64,000 nt of DNA. Origin: Theocolax elegans (lineage: Eukaryota; Arthropoda; Insecta; Hymenoptera; Cerocephalidae). Below, piece by piece: positions 24,661-35,510 of the stretch. The DNA is taken from contig CM047426.1 of assembly GCA_026168455.1 (NCBI GenBank), forward strand, positions 35,461,058 through 35,525,057, written 5' to 3'. Every line of letters begins with the position of its first letter. Position 1 is the first letter of the stretch. The position numbers were made by a program, and so were the translations under genes. A model generated the notes under the pieces. It did not search any database and was not told the origin of the DNA. It saw only the letters and a list, made by a program, of their open reading frames with translations.

Positions 24661-27484
24661 ATGTCAAACCTTACAACCTAGTTTTTGCAATTTTCTTTCT
24701 TCAAACATCTTGAGTCCTGATACAACTACATCATTTACTGAATTTCGATCTGCCGAATTATACATTCTGGTTTCAAAATTACTAATATTTGACACTCGTG
24801 GTTGTTAATGTAGTCATTTTGAAACTAAATTTCTCTTAGTCTGTTTAGTAAGACAAAATTAAGACGTAAATTACTTTATTTATTTAAATAATATTTGCAA
24901 TAATTAATTTTTAGCGATCCAGTTAAAGGCTTAGTATATATTTCTCTTGCTTGCTTCAAACAACAGAGTTTTATCTTTTTAAGCCTATTTTTCGTTTTTT
25001 ATTTTTCTATATTTAAATCGATAAAGAAAATATAAATGTATCTCTATAACTGCATTGCTTTCATTAATTAACGTATAGAAATCATTACTTTTGGCCATTT
25101 TTCTTTCTCATATATTACTTCGGTAACTTATGTAAGGAAAAGTTTCAAAAATTAGTTCACGGGAACTACCCTAATGTGTTTAAACTTTTACAAAATGTTT
25201 TTCTTACTTATTATTAGTTAAAAGATTATTTAATCGAAAGTACAACACTATGATTATTTATTAATAATTCAATAAGAATTTTTATAATATATTATTACAG
25301 ATTGATAAAACAGTACGTATAACCGATATCAATGTATTCGATTAATAAAATACTTTTATTACTTTCCTCAATATTAACTTGAAATTAAGTACCCGAGTTC
25401 AGCAATTAGTGTGGCATTTGCACTTGGCATCTTTTGAAGTATATTCGTATTACTTCCTTTATCCCGAGAACTCCGTGAAAATGTTAGTCTCATCCTTTTG
25501 GACTATGCGCTCCCTTTCCCTCCTTGCGTCATTCTCGTGTTTTCTTTAGCAATTTTCCTGTTTTCCTTTTGTCCTCCTATTCTCTCTTCGTCGCAACATT
25601 AGGACGGTATTCCCGCTCCTTTTCTCTCCGCGCACCGACTATAAGGTCCCCTTTTTCGTCTTACCCACGGATATTGAGCTTTATAAGCTTTATCAGAAAC
25701 AGGGAGACCAGCTGGTTCACCTAGGAAAAGCCAAGAGACGCGCCAAGCTTGTTTGGGCTAAAGTCGGAATTTAATATTAGTAATAAACTTCTTTTGGGAG
25801 CTGCATAGAAGAGACGATGCGTGTACACTGGACTAACGTACTAACAGTCTTTCGAGCTTTACAAAAGTTTACTGCTAGTCTGGGTTGGACTGCTGCTCTC
25901 CTTGGTTACTTTCGTCGCACCCTCATATACTCATCTCAAGTAATCGAATAAAAAGGTATGATGATGTACTTTTACATTAATTAAATCAATTAATTGTATC
26001 TAAAACAAGCTTTCAATGTTTTATTTCATTTTATTTCTCGATACAAGTAAAAAACTGTTTTATATTTTTTCTAAGGAAACGAGCAATAGCCATTTTAATT
26101 AATATTCGATAACTCAAAATAATTGTATGATATTGGTGATAAATTCATTCTCAATGGTTATTCTATCCAGTAGATGGAAAAGAACTTTTTCATTTGCATC
26201 GAGATGTGCGTACATAGTGTATCGTGAACTAAAATAGTCAGTTACGATCACGCGATCAGTACGTGTGCATGTGCGCGACATTATCGTACGTTTATGTATC
26301 TTAGACACGCAACTTGAACGAATAACCTGTTCTTCTCGTTCTTAAGATTTCAATATACTTAGCTATTACTGTTGCACATAGTGATATACGACTCGGTCTA
26401 CACGAACATGGATAAGCGATACTCCGATACTCCAGTTTAGGTAAATAACCAGGTTATTTCTACGATACATAATGCATATTTTAGCGTATTTCGGTAGGAA
26501 GTCAATGGATTGTACAATACCTATACTTAGGCGAAAGTATTGTCAACTGAGATTTACTTGAATCCGAAAGTACTAGAGAATAAAAATAATCAAATAATCT
26601 AAGATACATATTTTTTAACAATTATTTGTAAATCGCCTACGTTTTGTCGTGGATAAAAAAAGTGCAGTTTTCATATAGGTGACTGACAAATAAAATCAAT
26701 TACAGTTTCATTTGCAGTTGATTGTTCCGAAAACTCCAGTAAATCTCATAATTCTCGAGCAAAGAAAGATATAGCGCAATCAAGTAGATTAAGAAGAAAA
26801 ACCCGAGAGGACGAGGATAGGTGCAAGCTCTACACGGTCTACGAATACTGGTTTATGCGGAGCTTTACCATCAATAGGAAAAGTGCCAGGTCTATACGCG
26901 GTTTGGATATAGAGACAAGAAAGATAGACAGGGAGGAGGAAGAAGTGCCGTCTAAGCTTCTCTGGAAATGGCTCGACACGCCAGATAATCCATCCGACGG
27001 TGCTTGCCTTTGCCACGCATCTTCTAGACCGACCGTGAAGGAGTCGAGCAGAGGGAAAAAGGAAGAGGAGGAAGCCAAGGCAACATGTGGTTTGCTTTAA
27101 CTTACACGTTCATCATCCCCATTCCGTTACATAGGCATTTCGACACTCCGAGTTTCTCTCATAGTACTTCCAGGTGGTTCTCCCTCGGTCGCATTGTCCA
27201 TGTTTAATTAAATTCAATTAGTTTATTTTCAGTTGGTGGATTAAACTGTACGTGCTTTACAGAGCTTTAGTAACTTCCTACTATTCGAATTCGCTAATCG
27301 CTCAAGTTGATGTTTAAACGACGTTGTGTGTGATTACTAAACTCAAATCTCAGGATTTCTAATTTTCTAAGATTTTCAAAACAGCTGTATTAATTAAATT
27401 CAGTTTCCATCTCATATTTTATAAATACATAATTACATCTTTATCGATGCGTTTTACTTTATTTTTTTATTAACGTCGCTCTTT
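24661..27484. other. AT-rich DNA with GC-richer blocks, no supported gene
   Basis: GC-richer blocks lie at 25,490-25,940 and 26,770-27,200. The second has overlapping frames on both strands near 26,789-27,100 with Glu/Lys-rich or Ser-rich composition and no recognised domain. The rest is AT-rich without visible structure. Confidence 0.4.
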
Positions 27485-27663
27485 TTATGCTACCAAGTCG
27501 GTGCTAATCAGCGCCGGAGGTCATACGATGTCTTGGTCAAGAAAGCATTTGTTGAAAATACATTCCCCAGTGATGCTTGTATCAATCGGCCGGGGCCGGG
27601 AATCGAACCTGGGACCTCCAGATTACGAGCCCAACGCCCTCCCGACCGAGCCATCGTAGGCCT
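27485..27663 (-). mobile_element. tRNA-derived SINE, copy 2
   Basis: The better preserved copy. Minus-strand reading begins AGGCCTACGATGGCTCGGTC, containing an A box (TGGCTCGGTCGGG). The B box GGTTCGATTCC (27,599-27,609) matches consensus exactly. The anticodon-loop position reads CTCGTAA. A tRNA-unrelated body of about 100 bp follows and matches copy 1. The tRNA part is followed directly by the body with no CCA or terminator, so it is a SINE head and not a tRNA gene. Confidence 0.8.
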
Positions 27664-28125
27664 CACATTTTACTTTTGATAAACAATTTTTCTTTGTACA
27701 AATATCTTTATATAAATTTATGTTTGATATTGGAATGATTAGTCAAATAAATGGAAGGTATTATTTCACCGAGACAAATGTAGCAGAGGCTGATAATTAC
27801 ATCGCACGAGTAATGTAATCACTTCTGCAAGATCGTGTCATCACACCTGACCATGAGCCACAATTTACTAAAGGTGGTATTTCCTGTACGAGAAACCGGA
27901 TTAGACCAAATCGATTCCGATCTTCGTCCATTACCAACTCAAATATGGCCGCGGAAGCACAGCCATAGCTCGGGAGAGCCAACTGTATACCCTGTTGTTG
28001 CAGAGGCTGTCGCTCGTATACAGACACCCTTTCTGCGGCATAGTTTCCCTCTAGTTATACACTGAGCTCATACCTCAAGCCTCCGTCAATTTGACTTGAC
28101 TATATCTTTAAAACACTTAGGGACG

Positions 28126-28179
<54 letters not shown>

Positions 28180-29190
28180 TATATCAGGAACGTCTCCAAA
28201 ACAAAATAAGATGTTTTTATACGGTCAATAATTTCCGTTTAACAATATTGAATTACATTTCGTTTGCGTGTTAATTTCGTTAGTTCAAAATCAAACCAAA
28301 ATTACTTTTATAATAAGGTATTTAACGATCTATCCGAACTCAATCTCAAATATGGAACTATAAATTATAGTGTTAAGTTCTCCGGCTCCTATATACAGGT
28401 GCAGTGTGCACCTCTATAGGATACATTTATTGTAAAATATGTATGGAGATAATAAATAAATAAATATATTAATAAAAGTGATTTTTGTTTTTCTTTCGAT
28501 ATGAATAACAAAATTGAAACAACCATTTGTTCAAATGTTTTAAGTGTTTAATTTTCTGCTCACGTAAGAAAAAAGCTATCATCAGATAATTTATTTAAAA
28601 TGTTTTTTTAATTCGCTTAGTTTTGTTATTAACAACACAATGAAACGATAACGAAACGATAACCATTATCAAATCTGACTACGGGAAAAATGTTGAATTT
28701 AGTTCCTGTCAATTTAATTTTATTATAAAATATAGCTTAATCTAACATTTATGTAACTTAATCGAACAAGAATTATAAATCATTGAAAGTCTTATATTAA
28801 CAATTTTTACTTTTAAAATAATAAATTGTAATGTTCTTTAAATATTCTTTAAATTAAAAAACCAAACTACAACAATTACTAAGAAAAGAAAATTAACGGT
28901 AGAAAACTCATAATTGTAATTGTCAATTTAATTTTGATAAACAATATAGTAACTAATATAACATATTTTAATATTAATTTTTCAACATTTATGTTTTTGT
29001 ATTTTTTCTTTATTAAAAATATTAATTTTCTTTATTTTGATGAGCTTTTCGGAAACTGTATGATTCCCAATTTTCCTAACACCGACCGTCGTAGAGTACA
29101 GACGTGTTTGCATACAACGGATAACGAGTGGTTCCAAAAATAGTGAAATAAACAAATTTCAAGTGAAACTTTAGTGAACACAGAAACTGT
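27664..29190. other. Mostly AT-rich, with (AT)n run and small palindrome
   Basis: Overlapping opposite frames at 27,797-28,065 have no known domain. An (AT)n run follows at 28,127-28,184. A short imperfect palindrome at about 28,385-28,425 pairs CAGGTGCA with TGCACCTC inside matching TCCTATA/TATAGGA arms. The rest is AT-rich. Confidence 0.45.
28127..28184. repeat. (AT)n microsatellite
   Basis: An AT run of about 58 bp with one slip (ATAAAT). GCTGATA on one side and TATCAGG on the other extend it into a self-complementary unit. Confidence 0.95.
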
Positions 29191-29193
29191 AAA

Positions 29194-29592
29194 AATGTCC
29201 AACGGAAGTGTTTATAACCCTCTGGGGAAGCATCGAAGTTTCATCGCGCAAAAAATATTCCATTAGATCATGGAAAGAGATTAATGACTGAACAAACTCC
29301 TATCGACAAACAACTCTAGCCTACAGAAAACAGTAACAACGATGTAACCGAATCTTCCACAAGTCAACCAGTAAACCTCAACAACTATATGCAACCAAAG
29401 ATGAATTATGCAATAGCAACATCTCAAGGTATGAATGATTGTCAACGTGATACCGCAATAGTGATTAATGTCTTAGACGACTGTAAAGTCAAAGATCACT
29501 TAGCCGAAATTGTCAAAATCACCGATTCATCAGGTATAAGATTCTTCTCGAGAATATCCCATGATAGAATATGTGTATATTTTAATGCGAAA
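29194..29592 (+). pseudogene. LINE ORF1 fragment (I-group non-LTR retrotransposon)
   Basis: An ATG in good context at 29,194 opens a frame that breaks within about 30 codons. A readable stretch then runs from 29,389 to 29,592. Its end (IRFFSRISHDRICVYFNA) resembles the RRM-like part of ORF1 proteins from insect I-group LINEs, which bind LINE RNA. Zinc knuckles and everything downstream are missing because the sequence stops at 29,592, where the truncated Gypsy LTR begins. LINE sequence resumes at 43,671 beyond the Gypsy element but in the later endonuclease-linker region. LINE DNA was therefore lost, probably in a deletion that also cut the LTR. Family assignment rests on a short motif. Confidence 0.5.
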
Positions 29593-29683
29593 ACTCGCAA
29601 TAGCCGGCGCTGATTCGAGGAGAACGCAACGGTTGAATGTTATTCCGAGAATCGTTACAATTTTTTTCTTGATTTTGTTTATA
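29593..29683 (-). repeat. Gypsy 3' LTR, truncated (91 bp)
   Basis: Identical to 43,580-43,670 except at three positions. It corresponds only to the first 91 bases of the LTR in the element's own orientation. The remaining roughly 240 bp are missing and LINE ORF1 sequence abuts directly. The terminal TG is mutated (GTTTATA against GTTTACA in the other copy). Confidence 0.85.
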
Positions 29684-29922
29684 GTTCGGCCTAACCTAGC
29701 AATAAGCCGTCTCGGCTTCATACATCGTTTCTTGAGTACATTTCTCTTGATTCCGCTATAATAAATGTTTAATTTCTTCTATTTTTTTTCAATTCGTCGC
29801 ATACATAATTAAATATACAAAATTTTTTATTTTTATTAGAATCATAAAATTGAATGATTGGTTGAACGTATTTTTATTAATAGAGAAAGGATCGAAGAAG
29901 AAAAGAAAAAAAATTGCTTTCC
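29684..29922 (-). other. Gypsy 3' non-coding region
   Basis: AT-rich sequence between the pol stop and the LTR remnant. I see no clear polypurine tract next to the LTR. The purine-rich AAAATCAAGAAAAAAAT lies just inside the shared 91 bp, so the exact LTR boundary is uncertain. Confidence 0.5.
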
Positions 29923-31164
29923 TTAGCTTTTAACATACGGTCGAATGCGATCGGATGCAAATACACTGGTGTACGGCATTTGTGTTAATTGGTGACCTCC
30001 TATATCGCCAATTAAAAATCTATCATAATCTAAAATTTTCTTTATTTGATATGGGCCTTTGAATTTTGGCAATAACTTTTTGTTCGTTCCAGCCGTCGTA
30101 TCTATATTTTGTATTATTACATAGTCCCCTACGCGGTAATCATGCGGTGATTTTCGTTTTTCGTTATAGAATTTCTCGTTTTTAAGTTAACTTCTAGTAA
30201 TTTTCGTCGCAGATTCGTCACGCAATTTTTCTAAATTTCCTAATTGTTCAACGCCAACTAAGAGCTTGCTCGGTGTGTCACCTGTGGTACGTGATACCGT
30301 ATTGTTTATCGAAAATTCAACCCGTTCTAACTCTTGATCCCATTTATTAGGCGATTTACACAATTTAGTTAACGCGGGCGTGATGACGCGATTGAATCGT
30401 TCCACCTATCCGTTTGCGCGCGTGCTGTAAAAAATGTGTTGGATTTTTTTAATTTCTACAAAATCCTTAAAATCGGAAGACATGAACGCAGTGCCTCGAT
30501 CACTAAATAAGCGCCGCGGCTTACTGTACGCTCTAAAATATTTCCGCAACTTTCTTAACGTTTCGTTTGTTTACATCGATTTACAAGCGTATAATTTAAT
30601 AAATTTCGTAAACGCGTCGACGACAACAAAAACACACTTAAATCCTTGCGATGTTCTTTCGAGTTGACCTAGATGGTCTACATGTATCGTTCGGAACGGT
30701 AATTTTTCTTTCGGTATGCTATGTAAATATCCTTCGACCTTACCACTTGTCGGTGAGAATTCTACACATCGCCAGCAATTATTTATATACTCCTTGACCT
30801 TTTGCGTCATCCGAGGGAACCAGTAAATTTTATTCAAGTTGCTTACGACCTTGTCCAAGCCAACATGCCCAATATCATTGTGGCAAGTCCGAATCACATT
30901 ATTTTCCATGGTTTGCGGTACGTAAAACAAGAGTTTCTATGACCTATCCTTTCGGTATACAAGACCGCCACACAATTCAAATTGGGGTAAATCGCGGTTT
31001 TCGAGTTCTTCGCGCAATTTTACAATCTCGATGTCTCGATTTTGACACAAGGCGAGGGTTTGCTCAAGTGTATTTGCGTTAATTACCAACACCGCGTGAC
31101 ATCTACTGAGCGCGTCTACGTGCCCCATTCTAGTACCTGGTCGATGCTGTATTTCGTAATCGTA
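29923..31164 (-). pseudogene. Gypsy integrase region and RNase H tail
   Basis: After the end of RNase H (HRPG...VDALSR), the minus strand carries an HHCC zinc-binding segment (HNDIGH ... CWRC, about 30,760-30,870). The integrase core follows, with the first Asp in HVDHLG, the second in FSDRG (about 30,480) and the Glu in VERFN (about 30,400). The C-terminal part has a GPY-type motif (KFKGPYQI) at about 30,050 and ends at 29,923. In-frame stops occur after the first core segment (about 30,571) and immediately before VERFN (about 30,406), and another lies near 30,186. All three integrase catalytic acids are visible, but the frame is broken. Confidence 0.85.
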
Positions 31165-31692
31165 CCCTAGTAGAAATCGTGTTCCATTAAATAGGTAATA
31201 AATAGATATTCTAAATAGAATGGTCGAAAAATGGGTGAAAAATAGGCGAAAAATGTGCCCATTTTCATCCTCTAGGTAAAACGCTTTTTCTCCCAATTTT
31301 TAACCATTAAATAGACTAAAATATAACTTATATTCTGTTTTGAGCTAATTTTTAGCTTATAAACATAGATCAAATTTGAGTCTAATTATGTGCTATTAAA
31401 TGTTTATTAAACATGGACAAGTGAAAAATATAATAAAATCACATTTATTTTCGTACATACTAGAAATATAACAGAAATTAGTTGTAAATCAGACAAAAAC
31501 ATTAAAAATTTATCCGAAACTATAGAAATTTTGAAGTTTACTGCTACCGGAAAGCTGGAAACATTATTCGAATGTCTTGAGGTTATGGTCATTCTATTAA
31601 GTGTTAAAAAACTGGGTGAAAAAGCGTTTCATCACAAGGTATTTAATACCAATGTTTAATTCCTAGTTCTTAGATTCAAATTTCTACTAGGG
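31165..31692. mobile_element. MITE in Gypsy pol, TA target duplication
   Basis: The ends are exact 13-bp inverted repeats, CCCTAGTAGAAAT and ATTTCTACTAGGG, flanked by TA (31,163-31,164 and 31,693-31,694). Removing the 528 bp plus one TA leaves the host pol frame continuous between the RNase H core and its VDALSR end, which fixes the boundaries. Subterminal GGGTGAAAAAGCGTTT and the inverse word AAAACGCTTTTTCTCCC also face each other. No coding frame. Superfamily unassigned beyond the TA preference. Confidence 0.85.
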
Positions 31693-31694
31693 TA

Positions 31695-32471
31695 CTCCTA
31701 AAGGAATAACGCCCACCTAGATATTCGAGGGTTTATGTTTTGCCTGCTTAAAGCTAAACGGAAGCTATCGCAGTCGCTAACAATCTTAAATTTTATTCCA
31801 AGTAAGTAAATATTAAAACGCTTTACTGCATTAACTACCGCGAGGCACTCCAATTCAAAGCTGTGATACCTTGATTCAGCCGAAGTTGTTCGCTGACTAT
31901 AATAGAAAACGGGCCTAAAAAGACCGTCAATCTGACGTTGCAAAAGTATGGCTCCAAAGCCCAAAGTGCTCGCGTTGCAATGCAGCTCCGTCTCTGCCGT
32001 AGGCATTTTTATTTTTAAATAATTTTCCTTTCAATGTTTCGAACGCCTTATATTCTAACTCGCCAAACCGAAATTCCGCGTTCTTTTTTACAAGCTCATA
32101 TAGAGGCTTTGCTATTGTAGAAAAATCACGGATAAATCGCCAAAATAGTTCGCGAAACACACAAACCGATGAATGTGCTTACAACTACGAGGAATCGGGT
32201 AATTCATTACGGCTTCTACATTCGCATCGCTCGGACTAATACTATTAGCGCTCAGATGATACCCCAAATAGGTTATTTTATTAAAGGCAAAAAGACATTT
32301 GTCTAATCGGAAAACTAAATAAAATTTTCCAGCCGCAACGAAGACTTCACGCAACGTATCAATGTACGCGGTTAAGGTATCAGTTACGATAAATATATCG
32401 TCATAAAACACTAAGATTTTCTTTTCACGTATAAGTTTCTCAAACACTTGATTAAAGAAACGACTAAAAAT
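31695..32471 (-). pseudogene. Gypsy RT C-terminal half and RNase H
   Basis: Continues the RT after an in-frame TAG at about 32,469-32,471. The RT catalytic dyad is present (FYDDIFI, about 32,390), followed by the thumb/connection (LGYHLSANSISP). A shift of frame at about 32,130-32,160 moves through FRELFWRFIRDFS, and a shift back near 32,000 enters RNase H. The first RNase H acid is replaced: the usual HCDAS reads HCNAS. A further TAG stop lies just before the MITE. This is the template-copying and RNA-degrading part of pol, no longer expressible as one protein. Confidence 0.85.
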
Positions 32472-33836
32472 CTACGGTGCGTTTGTCAAACCAAATGGAC
32501 AACGTAAATACTCAAACTGTCCAAGAGGTGGTACAAAAGCGGTATATTTAATTGAATTTTCGTTTATTTTCACGTGAAAAAATACATCTTTCAAATCTAG
32601 AGATGTAAAATATTTTTTATCTTTAAGTTGGTCTAAATTGTCATCTATTAGTTCCGTAGGGAAATTATCTCGAATAGTTATCTTGTTAATCTCGCGATAG
32701 TCAACACATAATCGTGTCTCTCCGTTTTTCTTCCGTGTTAGTACGATCGCGCTAGCATACGGCGAGTTACTAGGCCGAATAATATCTCTCGCTAACAAAT
32801 CGTCTAAAATTTGCCAAAGTCTTTCTTTGTCTGAAAATGACAATCTGCGTGGTCGGAAGCTAATCGGTTGCTCGTGCTTGAGCGAGATAGTCATTTCGAA
32901 ATCGGGTTCCTTTTTACTGACTCTTAACTTATCTAAATAATCGTTTTTATAAATATCGTAGATTTTTTTCTTTACTGACTCTTCGACGTTCGGATTTATG
33001 CGCAACTCAGTTCGTACGTTTGTCGGCTCACTCACGTAATCAATCGCTAAAATTTGGCTTACTGCCTCTTGTTCCGACCGAGAACTTTTTTCCTTTTTCA
33101 TTATTATTAAATTATCGTCAAGTTTTATTTTAATAGTCGGATCTAATAGTCCTAGCAAAGCTGTAAAACTAATAGAATTTTCGGGTACTAGATGGAATCT
33201 GATTTTTATTTGTATATCTTCTATTATTACATCTCTTTCAAAAATTCCTAGTAATTCTAATCGCGAATTATTAATCCCGAAAAACTCGCTACTGTCCTTC
33301 GGTACCGGACTACGCAATTCGGGTGGCGCGCAACTATAGCAAATTAAGCTAATTGGTGACCCCGGGTCTAAAATCGCTTCAACAGATGATTTACATATAT
33401 AACCGCTCGCATCTGAGGTCGCAAATCTCAATGTTACCATGTACGGATCGCTTGGTTTTGTCGCTTGAAGAATATTCGTCGTGGTCGATCCACTTGCCCG
33501 ATGTACCGACGTTCCTTTCGAGTTGACTTGCCGCACCTCACTCTTCTCGGGGCAGTTCCTCGCCAAATGTCCAGTAACTCCGCATTGAAAACAAGCTCCG
33601 TCTGACCGCTTCGGTTTTTGACACTGGTTGGATAAATGACCCGTCTCCGAACAATTGTAACAGCGTGTGGATCGTTTTTGTATCGAGTCGCCTTTTGAAT
33701 TTACAAAACGCTGTTTCGCTTCACTTCTAACTTTTTCACGTTCAATAGTTCTTTTACCGTCGAGTGAAATCTTTTTGAAAGCTTCAAGTAAGTCACCCTT
33801 TTGTTCGAACCGCATCATACGCGTTTGATTTTTCAA
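32472..33836 (-). pseudogene. Gypsy gag C-terminus, protease and RT N-terminal half
   Basis: A 454-codon open stretch and the longest intact piece of the Gypsy element. Order from its N-terminus: gag tail, two CCHC zinc knuckles (CYNCSETGHLSNQC and CFQCGVTGHLARNC) that bind RNA in the family, a retropepsin-like segment (AILDPGSPISLI, Pro where the family usually has Ser or Thr), a linker, then RT fingers and palm (RLCVDYREINKITI, SLDLKDVFFHVKI, FGLTNAP). It ends at an in-frame TAG. The upstream gag frame continues to 33,983, where BEL/Pao interrupts it, and resumes at 42,261. The listed N-terminal Met is an internal residue, not a true start. Confidence 0.9.
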
Positions 33837-33983
33837 TGTTTCGTTAAATAATCAATCAATTCGTCGTCATCTATTGATATACAATTCGCGAGAATGACTG
33901 TCATAAAAATAGTCTGCAAAGGTTTCCTACCGTAGCCATATTCGCGACTCAAAATCCTTCCGAAGATTAAGTTTTTTAGGCTG
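33837..33983 (-). pseudogene. Gypsy gag, segment left of the BEL insertion
   Basis: Gag coding sequence that joins the segment at 42,261-42,453 when the BEL element and one copy of its 5-bp duplication are taken out. It contains frame damage (in-frame stops around 33,850-33,930). Confidence 0.7.
33979..33983. repeat. BEL target-site duplication, left copy
   Basis: GGCTG, against GGCCG at 42,261-42,265. The single difference is a C/T change at a CpG. Gag sequence on both sides shows this to be the duplicated target. Confidence 0.8.
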
Positions 33984-35409
33984 TGTTCAGGATGAAAACT
34001 TTGAGATAGTTTTTATATATCCGGCAATAGAAATAAAACGTCATAAAAACTTAACTGATGTATTTTCGAGCATGCACGTATATCTGGGGTTTTTCCAAAA
34101 TCATAAATAATGTATAGAATTAACGAATGTTCGAGACGCGCGTTTTCTACATATGACAGAAATGTTAACCCGATGAAAGAAACAAGTCATCGCACGCCGG
34201 ACGGGCAATAAAACCATAAAACAAAGTGGCTATGTCGAAGCCGAGCAGGTATGCCTAAGAACGGGTGCTGGTAGGTCCGGGGCAATCCCCAAATGGATGA
34301 AGTGTATTGTATTACGCATAGATAGTTGACACAAAAGAAGACGGCGTCTCTATAATAACGACGTTTAATTGTATTTTTCCGTAATAACATAAGTATAATT
34401 ATGGATGTATATAAAGATACAAATAAGTGTTAATGTATACGCGTGTATATCTGTAAACAATAGGCGTTTATACGCATATCACTGTATCTGGGCGAATAAT
34501 AGATTGTATTATGTGTGTATATATGTGTGTGCATTTTTTCGGCATGTGCGTATATAGAAATTAAATTATATACTAAGATAGTAAATGTAAAAGTGCTCTA
34601 ATTAGTTCGACAAAAATATAATTTAAAATCATTAACAAATTAGTAACAAATTCTTTACTAATTAACGATTTAATATAAAGTAAAGTAAAAAAAAAAGAGA
34701 GAAAACCACCTTTTTTCCTTTCGACTTGATAAACCAACTCGTAGTAAAGCTTACTATAACGTGCGTGGGCGCGAAAGTGCATTCCACGGCCGGGACGCTG
34801 AATAATCAGAGTCTAGGTCCGCCTAAAACTATTCAACCCATTTTAACGGGGGGAGTTGCTACAGAGAAGCGACGACCAATAGTTATTTGGCAAAGTGGTC
34901 AATAAAGGTGGACTGAGGGCTGTCAGGCGACAGAGCGACGCGATTGGGGAAACAGAGAGGAAAAGTCGGCCCACCTCGATTAAGGCCCGGGAAAGCTACC
35001 CTCTCTACCCCAACCTTAGATGGAAGGAAGGGGTAAGTCGAAAGGAGCAAGGAAGGCCTCAAGCGAGGGAGGCCCAGGGGAGTCAGTCTAATTTCGGCTA
35101 TCGGGAAAAACGGTAGATCGGGCCTTCGAACTTGAGTCGGGCAAGTTAGAGCGCTTACCGGTTTTAATTAGTCGACCTATTATTTGTACGCTCGTACACT
35201 TCGTCGCGTTTTCTTGTATATATATATATATATATAATTTGTATAACGTGTTTTACACAGCTTGCACGGGCTTTTTCCCCTACTCCGTGGGGTTTTTTAC
35301 GCCCTTGCAAGCGTTTTGAATTACGGGAATAAACGGAAAACATTTGACTATAATAAAATTTTGGTTTTATTTGTGTTTCCTCCTATTTATCCTCTTCTTG
35401 ACCCAAACA
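33984..35409 (+). repeat. BEL 5' LTR
   Basis: 1,426 bp, starting TGTTCAGGATG and ending GACCCAAACA. It holds a TA-rich TATA region (35,217-35,237), a strong stem-loop (35,260-35,312) and AATAAA signals (35,328-35,333 and 35,352-35,357), giving the expected U3-R-U5 order. The 73-codon open frame at 34,895-35,116 repeats in the other LTR only because the LTRs are copies. Confidence 0.97.
35217..35312 (+). promoter_or_regulatory. BEL LTR TATA region and R-region stem-loop
   Basis: A TA run of about 20 bp ends in TATAATTTGTATAACG. About 25-45 bp later lies a stem-loop: GCTTGCACGGGC (35,260-35,271) pairs with GCCCTTGCAAGC (35,301-35,312) with one mismatch, and inside it CCCC pairs with GGGG. Transcription probably starts near the foot of this stem, and the poly(A) signals follow, so the structure would be at both ends of the transcript. 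The 3' LTR has the same stem at 42,112-42,164. Confidence 0.5.
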
Positions 35410-35410
35410 T

Positions 35411-35428
35411 TGGTGCCCCGGGTGAAGA
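35411..35428 (+). other. BEL primer binding site
   Basis: TGGTGCCCCGGGTGAAGA starts one base after the LTR. It has the TGG start expected from pairing with a tRNA CCA end. I could not assign the primer tRNA with confidence. Confidence 0.7.
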
Positions 35429-35510
35429 ACAATCGGATAAACTGAGGATAGATTGTGAAAAGTGAGTGTGTGGGTGTTTCTATAAAAAAAAAAAGGAAAA
35501 CTTCAACGTG

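Noticed and set aside
26789..27100. Overlapping Glu/Lys-rich and Ser-rich frames as a possible exon
   Set aside because: Both strands are equally open and composition explains the frames. Splice signals and homology could not be established.
27584..27663. A possible tRNA gene
   Set aside because: A and B boxes are present, but the acceptor stem does not close and the sequence continues into a repeated body, so it is a SINE head.
34895..35116. A 73-codon frame present identically in both BEL LTRs (also 41,749-41,970)
   Set aside because: Identity is explained by the LTRs being recent copies of each other, and the peptide has no recognisable domain.
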